Positions 19,188-28,100 of a DNA stretch of 64,000 nt are shown here, piece after piece. A program made the translations under genes and the position numbers. The notes under the pieces are model-generated. The model was not told the DNA's origin. It saw only the letters and a list, made by a program, of their open reading frames with translations, and made no database searches. The first letter of the stretch is position 1, and every line of letters begins with the position of its first letter. Source of the DNA: JANXSS01 sp025356535 (GTDB taxonomy: Bacteria > Pseudomonadota > Gammaproteobacteria > Burkholderiales > Burkholderiaceae_D); contig JAYUMU010000174.1 of assembly GCA_043762325.1 (NCBI GenBank), positions 122,115 to 186,114 on the forward strand. The letters run 5' to 3'.

Positions 19188-22100
19188 TGACGCGGACCCG
19201 CTCTGCCGGACTGCGGCAGACTGCCAGGGCGCCGGCTGCCGGGCGCGCGCAGGCCAGCCCGGCGCTGCGGCGCAGGGCGCTGTGCGCAGGCCTGATGCTG
19301 GCCGGCCAGCGCTCCGGCCGGGTCGGCCTCGGTTGCGTGGCAAGCCTGCCGATCCTGCTGGCGGCCGGCCTGCTCGGCTGCGATGCCGCGCTGGCGCAGG
19401 CACGGGTGCCGGTCAATGCGTTGCCGTCGACACCGACTGCTCCGAAGACCAACGCCGGCGCGCCCAACACCTATGCGGTCAAGGGCAACACCCTGACCAT
19501 CACCCAGACCGCGCCTGCGAGCATCGTCAACTGGCAAAGCTTCGACATCGGTTCGCAATCGAAGGTGACGATTGCGCAGCCGGGTGCGACCTCGGTACTG
19601 CTTAACAACGTCAGCGGCGGCGCCTACCTGAACCAGACCACGATCGACGGCATGCTCAGTGCCAACGGCAGGGTCTACATCTACAATCCGAACGGCATAA
19701 TCTTCGGCAAGACCGGCGTGGTCAATGTCGGCACGCTCGTGGCCAGTACCCTGAAGTTCGACGAAGCGCGGGTCATCGGCGGCTTCCTGCAGCCGGGCGC
19801 GTCGCCGTTGCTGGGCGTGGACCCGGCTTTTGCCGGCGGCAAGGCGGGCGCGATCGTGGTCGATGGCGACGGCACGGCGCACGCCGCCATCACCAGCGCC
19901 AACGGCGGCCTGATCCTGCTGGCCGCGCCCAAGGTGACCAACAACGGCCTGCTGCGTTCGCCCGACGGCCAGGTCATGCTGGCTGCCGGCAGCAAGGTCT
20001 ACCTGGCCGCGCCACAGGTCAGCCAGACCGGCACCAGCATGCGTGGCCTGCTGGTCGAAGTGAGCAACGATGCCGCAGTCGGCGCGACCGCAACCGGCGG
20101 CAGCGTCGCCCTGGGCAGCACGACCAGAGGCGACGGCACGGTCGAAAACGGCAGCAACGGCACGATCGATGTCCGGCATGGCAATGCGACCATGATCGGT
20201 TACGCCGTCAACCAGAAGGGCATCGTCTCGGCCTCGACCTCGGTCAACCTGAACGGCTCGATCTACCTGTCGGCGCGCGACCAGGCGATCCGTCCCGACG
20301 CCAACAGCCCCTACATTGCTTCGCGCAGCGGCCAGCTGGTGCTGGGCGAAGGCAGCCTCACGCAGATCCTGCCCGACACCGGCGACGGCGCGACGATTCC
20401 GCCGGCCTCGACCTTCAACAAGTCCGAGGTCCGGCTCGACGGCGCTGCCATCGTGATGCAAAAGAATGCCCGGATCGTGGCGCCCGGCGGCAACGTCACG
20501 CTCAGCGCCAGGCGCCTGCAGGACCCGGCCAATCCGGTCGCCGCGGTTGCCGATCCGGCCACGGACACGAGCCGCGTCGACCTGGCCGCCGGCAGCAGCA
20601 TCGATGTCGCCGGCAGCACCAGCGTGGCCGATGTGCTCGACGCCAGCGGCCGGGTGACCCGGCCCGGCACCCAGCTGGCCATGGAGAGCAACGTCATCAC
20701 GGTCGACCTGCGCGGCGCCGAACTGGCCGACAACGTGGTGTTGAAGACTTCGCCGCTGTATGGCACCAAGGTCCGCATCGACATCCGCAAGGGCACCGGC
20801 GCGGCCAATGTCGCCGGTTATCTGAATCTGGTCGAGCATGGCCTGACCGAACTGAATGCCGCCGGCGGCACAGTCAACATCGCCGCGGACGGCGCCATCA
20901 TCAGCCGCGGCGGCAGCCGCATCAATGTCGATGGCGGCTATGTCGACTACAAGCCGGGCTACGTCAACACCACCAAGCTCAGGCTCAACGATGCGCTGGT
21001 CGACATCGGCGCGGCAAAAACCAATGTCGCCTACACCGCAGCGGTAGACCTGGCCAACGGCGCCGACAGTTTCGAGGCCGGTTACCGGCAGGGCGGCAGC
21101 GCCGGCAGCATCCGTTTTTCCGCGCCGATCCTGGTGCTGCAGGGCGCGCTGAGCGGGCAGGCAACGGCCGGCTCGCACCAGCGCGATCTGGCGGCTGCCG
21201 GCTATCCGCAGGGCGGCCAGCTACAGATCGGCAATGCCACGGCCGACTATGTCAATCCGCAGACCGGCAAAGCCAATGTCGCGCTGGCCGACCAGTTCGG
21301 CTATCGCGGCAGAGTGGTGCTGGGCGCGACGAATGCTGCAGTCGCGCCGCAGACCGGTGCGCCGTTCGACCTGAACAATGCCGACTTGCGCCTGCTGTCG
21401 TCCCGGCTCGATCTCGATACCGGCGCCTTGACGCGCGCCGGCTTCAACCGGCTCTTGGCGCTCACCTCGGGTAGCATCGAGGTCGATGCGCCGCTGACGC
21501 TGGCCGCCGGCGGCCGCTTGTGGCTGGGCGCGGGCCAGGGCACGCTGGCTGGCGCCGACGGCAACCTCGCGCCGGGTGGCAACATCACCATCAATGCGCC
21601 GGTCCGGATCGCCGGTGGCGCGATCACGGCCACGGCCTCGGGCAGCCTGCAGGTCGCCGATGGCGGCGTGCTCGATGTTGCCGGCCGCTGGACCAACGAT
21701 CGCGGCCCGGGCGCGCCGGTCGACGCCGCCGGCAATGCAACCGGCGCGGCCGTCGTCCGGGGCGGCACCATCAGTTTAGCCGCCGATCAGCTCGGCCTGG
21801 GCAACGGTGTTGCGCTCGATGTATCAGCCGGCGCCTGGCGCAACGGCAAGGCCACGACCACCCTTGGCAGCGCCGGAGCGATCTCGCTGCAGGCCACGCC
21901 GGTCAATGCGTTGCTGGCCTCGACTGCGCAACTGCGGCTGGGCTCCGGCCTGACGTTGTCGGGTTATGGCTTCGGCAGCGGCGGCACGTTGAAGATGGTG
22001 GCGCGCAATGTGAACATCGGCGCCGCATCCGCCGCCGATCCGGCCGATCTGCTGCTGCAGCCGGCGTTCTTCCAGCGCGGCGGCTTTACCGGCTATGACA

Positions 22101-25100
22101 TCGCCGGCCGGCTCAACTTCGCAATCGAAACAGATGCCGTCGTCACGCCGCAGGCGCAGAGCTGGCAGCTCGGCGGCGGCGCGGCGCGGCGCGCCTCCGG
22201 CGCCATGTCCGGCGTGGCCGCGCCGGCCCTGCTTGCGCTGGCCGGCGCCGGCAGCACGCGCCCGGCCACCAGCGTGAGCTTCACGGCGCTTGGCCAGGGC
22301 GACGCCCATTCGGGCGAGCTGACCGTCAACGAAGGCGCCCAGCTGCTGATGGATCCGGGCGCGAACATGAAGCTGTTTGCCGCCGCGCAGCTGACCACGC
22401 TGGGCACGCTCTCTGCGCCGGGCGGCAATATCCTGCTGAACCTGACGGCAACCGCCGATTCGCCGTTCGACCCGTCGCGCAGCATCTGGTTCGGCCCCAA
22501 TGCCAGGGTACTGGCCACCGGCACCGCGCAGCGCATGACCATCAATGGCGACGGCATCGCCAGTGGCGACATGCTCGACGGCGGCACGATCCGCATCGGC
22601 ACCATGCGCGACGGCGTGCTTGGCGCGGCCACCGGTTTCGTGGTGGCCGAACCGGGCGCCCTGTTCAACGTCGGCGGCACCAGCGTGAGCAACGTGCGCT
22701 TGAAGTCCGGCGCCGTGGTGGCGCCGGCGCAGGATGTGGCAGGCGCCGGCGGCAGCATCGAGATCCGGGCCCGGGAAGGCTTGCTGTTCGACGGTCTCCT
22801 CAAGGGCGGCGCCGGCGGCGCCAATGCCAGGGGCGGCTCGCTGACCGTTGCGCTCGACACCGAAGGCCAGGCCGGCAGCGGTTATCCGGCCGACGACCGG
22901 GTCCTGACGCTGTCGGTCAACGGCCCCAATGGCGGCGGCGCCTCCTTCGGCGGCAATATCGTGCCGAGCGGACTGTTGCCCGGACAGGCGATCGTGGTCG
23001 AGCGCTTTGGCACCGCCGCCGGCAAGACGGTCGAGCTCGGCTGGTTCCTGAGCGGCTCGCAAGCGACCTCGAGCGCGGCCCGCCATGCCGGCGAAGGCGA
23101 TCTGCTGCGCAAGTCGTTTGCCGACGGCGGTTTTGCCCGACTGGACTTCAAAAGCCAGAACGTGCTGGCCTTCGGCCTCGGCAGTGCCGGCCTGACGCTC
23201 GGCGCGGGCGACGCGATCATTCTCGATGCACCGATCCTGCGCGCCGACCGGAAGCCGTCGCTGACCGGCTTCGATACGCCCGGCGGCAACACCCTCACGC
23301 TCAATGCGCCCTACATCGAACTCGGCAGCGCCGACATCCGCTACCAGGGTGCGGGCGCGGCCACCACCGGCAACGCCACGCTGGCCGCAAACGGCACCAC
23401 GGTCGACCTGATCGGCCACCAGTCGCTGCAGGGCTTTGGCACCGCGCAGCTGGCCGCCAGGGGCGACATCCGCCTCATCGGCATCGACGCCAGCGACGCC
23501 AATGGCGCGGCCACCGGTTTTGCAACCGGCACCCTGTCCATGGTCGGCAACCTCACGCTCACCGATGCCCAGACCTATCCGACCACGCTGAGCGACTTCA
23601 CCTTCGCCGTGGCGCCAAGCGCCGCTATCGCCGCCGGGATTTCCTATCCGGGCACCGGCAGGCTGCGCTTCGCCGCCAACGGCAACCGGGCCGAACCGGT
23701 CCTGTCCGCCGCCGGCAGCCTCAATGCGTATGCCACCGAAATCCTGCAGGGCGGCCGGGTGGTGGCGCCCTTTGGCGCGATCACGATGGGCAACGTCGAC
23801 AAGGCCGTCTCGCCGATCCTCACCAGCAGCGTCGCCTATCTGGACGGCAGCGTGACCTCGGTGGCGGGTGCCGGCATCGTCCCGTTCGGCACCATCATCA
23901 ATGGCAGCGTGGCCACCGCCAGCCAGTGGACCGCGACCCTGACAAATGGCACGGCGGTGGTCATCAAGGCCGATCCGGCCACCGGTGGCGCAGTGCCGGA
24001 GCGGGCGCCGCCGGAAAAATCGATCCTCACCGCAGCCGCTTCGATCCAGGAAAATCGCGGCGCCGTGCTCGACGCGGCCGGCGGCGGTTCGCTGGTCGCC
24101 TACGAGTTCACACCTGGCAAGGGCGGCTCGAAGGATGTCCTGGCCAACAATACGGCCGGCAGCAAGACCATCGTCTTTGCCATCAATCCGAATTTCCACG
24201 GCAGCGTGGCGCCGGTCGACGGCAACTTCGGCAGCGACGGCGGCCTGGCGCCCGGCAACAGCGTGACGCTGTCGGCCATGCCGGGCCTGGCGGCGGGCCG
24301 CTACACCCTGCTGCCGGCGCATTACGCCCTGCTGCCCGGCGGCTTCAGCATCAGCGTTGCGGCCAACGCGCCCGACATGCAGGCCAATGCCAACATCACG
24401 CTGGCCGACGGCACGATGCTGGTGGCCGGGCGCCTGTCGGAATCCGGTTCCGGCGCCGCCGCCAGCCGCGCGACCGGTTTCCTGATCAGCCCGGCTGCCG
24501 TGATCAAGACCAAATCCGAGTTCGCCCTCTCCGATGCGACGACCTACTTCACGGCCAAGAGCGCCACGGCCGGTGTCGATGCACCGGCCTTGCCGGTTGA
24601 CGGCGGCAACATCGCCTTTATTGCCACGAACGCGGCGGCAACGGCAATGGCGCTCGATGGCGTCATCGGCTTGCATGCTGCCACCGGTGGGCGCGCCGGC
24701 ACCGCGGCATTTGCCGCGCCCAGCATCCGGGTCGTATCGGAGCCGAACCAGAACAGCGGCAATTCGGTGCAACTGGTGGCCGACCGGCTGAGCGGACTTG
24801 GCGCCAGCAGCCTGCTGATCGGCGCCCTGCGCGACGCGCGCAGCGACGGCCTGCACCTGAGCAGCCTTGCCAACGAAGTCCTGCTCTCCAATGATGTCCA
24901 ACATCCGCTGAGCGGCAATGAAATCATCCTGGCCGCGCGCAACACGGTGCGGCTCGATGCCGGCGCCGCGCTGCAGGGCAGCGGTGTATCCGGTCGCACC
25001 GCGCAGGATCTGGCGCTCGACGGCGCCGGCGCACTGTTGCGCGCAAGCGGCGGCGCGGCCGTTGCCGTCGGCCGCAGCGGCACCAACGGCACCAACGGCC

Positions 25101-28100
25101 AGGGCGGCACGCTCGACATCGGCGTGGGCGCCCGGGTCGGCGCCGACGGCTCGGCCTATCTCGACGCCACCGGCAACCTCACCTCGCGCGGCCAGTTGCT
25201 CATGGCGCCGGGCACGGCCTGGGGCTTCGGCGCACCGGTCATCAGTTTTGGTTCGGCCATTCCGGTCGATGCCACCGCGCTCGCAGCGGGCGGGCTCGGA
25301 TTCGACACCACCGCGCTGGCCGCAATGCGCAACCTGGGCGAACTGCGCTTTGACAGCTACGCAGCGCCGATCAACCTGTACGGCACGGTCAGTCTCGGCA
25401 GCGCCGGCATGCGCCACCTGTCTTTCAGCGGCGCCGGCTTCCAGGGCTTCGACGACGCCAGTGCGCCGGGGCAGTACGGCACCACATTCCTGGCCAGGAC
25501 GGTCAGCCTGGACGGCCGCGCCGCCAGCGCCGCCGCGCTGCCCGGCGCAGCGGCGGGCAGCTTCAGCATTCTCGCCGAGCGCATCGAGGTCGGCGAGAAT
25601 GCCATCGCCGTGCGCGGCTTCGGCGACGTCGTGCTTGCCGCAAACGGCGAACTGCGCGCCACCGGCAAGGCCGGACAGGTGGTGGCGGACCACAACCTGA
25701 AGCTGGCTGCCGGCGCCATCACGACCGACAGCGGCGCCGGCGCCACCTTCAGGGCCGGTGGCGACATGGTCATGACCACGACCGGCGGCGCACCGGTGCC
25801 GGCGGCACCGCCGGCCTCGGCAGGACGTGCCGGACTGTTGCGCTTCGAGGGCGCAACCGTGCGCTCGGACGCCATGATTTACGCGCCCTCGGGACAGATC
25901 GCGCTGGTCGGCGCCGGCGGCGTGAGCGTCACCGGCGGCCTGATCAGCGCCGCCGGCACCGGCACCATCTTTGGCAGCACCGTTGCCTATGCACCGGGCG
26001 GCAGCATCGCCCTGGCCGGCGCCGCCGTCGACGTCGCCGCCGCGGCAGTGCTCGATGTCTCGGCAACCGGCGCCGCCGCCGGCACGCTGTCCGTGTATGC
26101 GGTCGGCGGCGACGGCCGCGGCAGCGTCCGGCTCGACGGCAGCGTGCGCGGCGCGGCGCAGGCCGGCATCGACGGCATGACGCAGCAACAGGGCCAGTTC
26201 GCCCTGGTGGCCGACGAGGCCGGAAGCGGGCGCAGCTTCGGCGAGCTCAATGCAAAACTGAACCTGGGCGGCTTCACCGGCTCGCGCCAGTTCGAATTTT
26301 TCAATGGCGATGTCACCCTTGGCGCAACCGACCGGATCGTTGCCCAACAGGTGACGATCGCCGCCGACAACGGCAACATCCGCATCGGCGAGCATGCCGG
26401 CATCGACGCCTCGGGCAGCAAGGGCGGCAGCATCGAGCTCTATGCCACGCAGGCCGCGGCGAGCGGCAACGACGGCCGGATCCTGCTCAGCGGGCAGGCC
26501 AGCCTGGTTGCAAGAGGCACCGCGCAGGCGACGGGCAACGCCGGTTCGACCGGCAACGGCGGCCGGGTCGTGCTCGGCGTTGCCAATGCCGACGGTACGG
26601 CGGCCACCGCCGTCGATGGCGGCGCCAGCATCGCGCTTGCCGGCGGCAGCATTGACGTCGGCGGCAGCAGCGCGCAGCGCAGCGGCAGCGTGACGCTGCG
26701 CGCGCCGCGGGTCGACCTCGGCGACGTCGTGGGCAACGCGCCTGGCGGCGCCGGGACGGTGGCTGCGGTCGTCAAGCCGGGCAGCAACAGCGAGGTTGCC
26801 GTGGCAAGCTTGCGGACCGACATCCGCAACAGCGCTATGACGGCAATCGAAGCCACCAGGGTCTACACGGGCGCCACCGTTTCCGGTGCGGCCGACGGCG
26901 CCGGCAATCTCGACGCCGGCACCAGCGGCAGCATGTACGCCGACGCCGCCGGATTCAGCGCAAACCAGGCCGCCATTCTCGCGCGCCTGCAGAGCTCTGC
27001 CGCCAATGTTTCGCTGCGCGCCGGTATCGAAGTGCGTGCGCCGAACGGCAATCTCACCGTGTCGGTCAACGAATTTGCCGCCAGCGCGGCCGATCGTGGC
27101 TGGAACCTCGGTGCCTGGCGCTTCGGTGGCGCGCCGGTGGCCCTGACGCTGCGGGCAAAGGGCGACCTCAACATCGTCGGCTCGATCGGTGACGGCTTCA
27201 TCAAGCCAGCCAATACGGCGCTGTCGATGCCCGACTGGAAACTTGGCGTTGACGATTCGGCCAGCCTGCGATTAGTCGGCGGCGCCGATCTGGCAGCCGC
27301 CAATCCACTGGCGACGATTGCCGGCGCCGGCGACGTGAAGCTTGGCTTTGCCGGGCGCACGCCGGGCTCGGCAGCACCCCTGACGGCCGGCGACGCCCCG
27401 GTGGCGCTGGTACGCACCGGCACCGGGCGCATCGACATTGCCGCCGGTCGCGACATCGCGCTCGGCATGGCCGGATTTTTCACCAATGCCGATGGCACGC
27501 CGGCCATCTACGACAAGGCCAACAGCGACGCCAGCTACAACGTCAGTCTGTTCGGCGCCAGCATCTACACGGCCGGCAAGACCGGCGCCGTGCCGGACCC
27601 GGCCAGCTTCGCGGCACCGAAAAACCTGCTCAACACGCATTTCGGCGGCGACGGCCTGACCCTGTCCGATGCAGCGTTTTCCAGCAACGGCGGCGCCATC
27701 GCCCTTGCAGCCGGTCGTTCCATCAACGGACCGCAGCACCTCGATGCAAAAGGCAACGTCGATCCGGCCTGGTTTTACCGCAACAACGACGGCTTTGCCG
27801 GCACGCCGGCCGACCCCACCACGCATCCGGCCACGCCGGCCGACCCGGCCATTGCCGGCACGGCGGTGGCGCTGCCGGCGGCCTTGCCGCAACTGGTCAA
27901 TGACTGGCTGTTCCGGCAGGGACGCAGTTATATCGACGCGCATGGCGAGACCCGATTCGAAATCCTCGGCAACGGCAGCATGCTCAACACCGCCTGGTGG
28001 TCGCGTTTCGACTATTTCAACCAGGGCGTGGCCACGCTCGGTGGCGGCGACGTGACCATCCGGGCCGGTGCCAACATCGCCAATCTTGCCGCCAGCACGG

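Noticed and set aside
23459..23467. RGD tripeptide in TpsA (residues 1425-1427)
   Set aside because: In a protein of 3783 residues rich in Arg, Gly and Asp one or two RGD triplets are expected by chance, and no flanking context suggests integrin binding.
21824..26395. A 1523-codon open frame on the minus strand inside tpsA
   Set aside because: It is the mirror of the Gly/Ala/Asp-rich tpsA reading frame in GC-rich DNA; composition is His/Arg/Gln-biased without domains. Similar shadows at 2798-5053, 18866-21178, 27272-29260 and 29438-32365 (minus) and 45339-47651 (plus) were dropped for the same reason.
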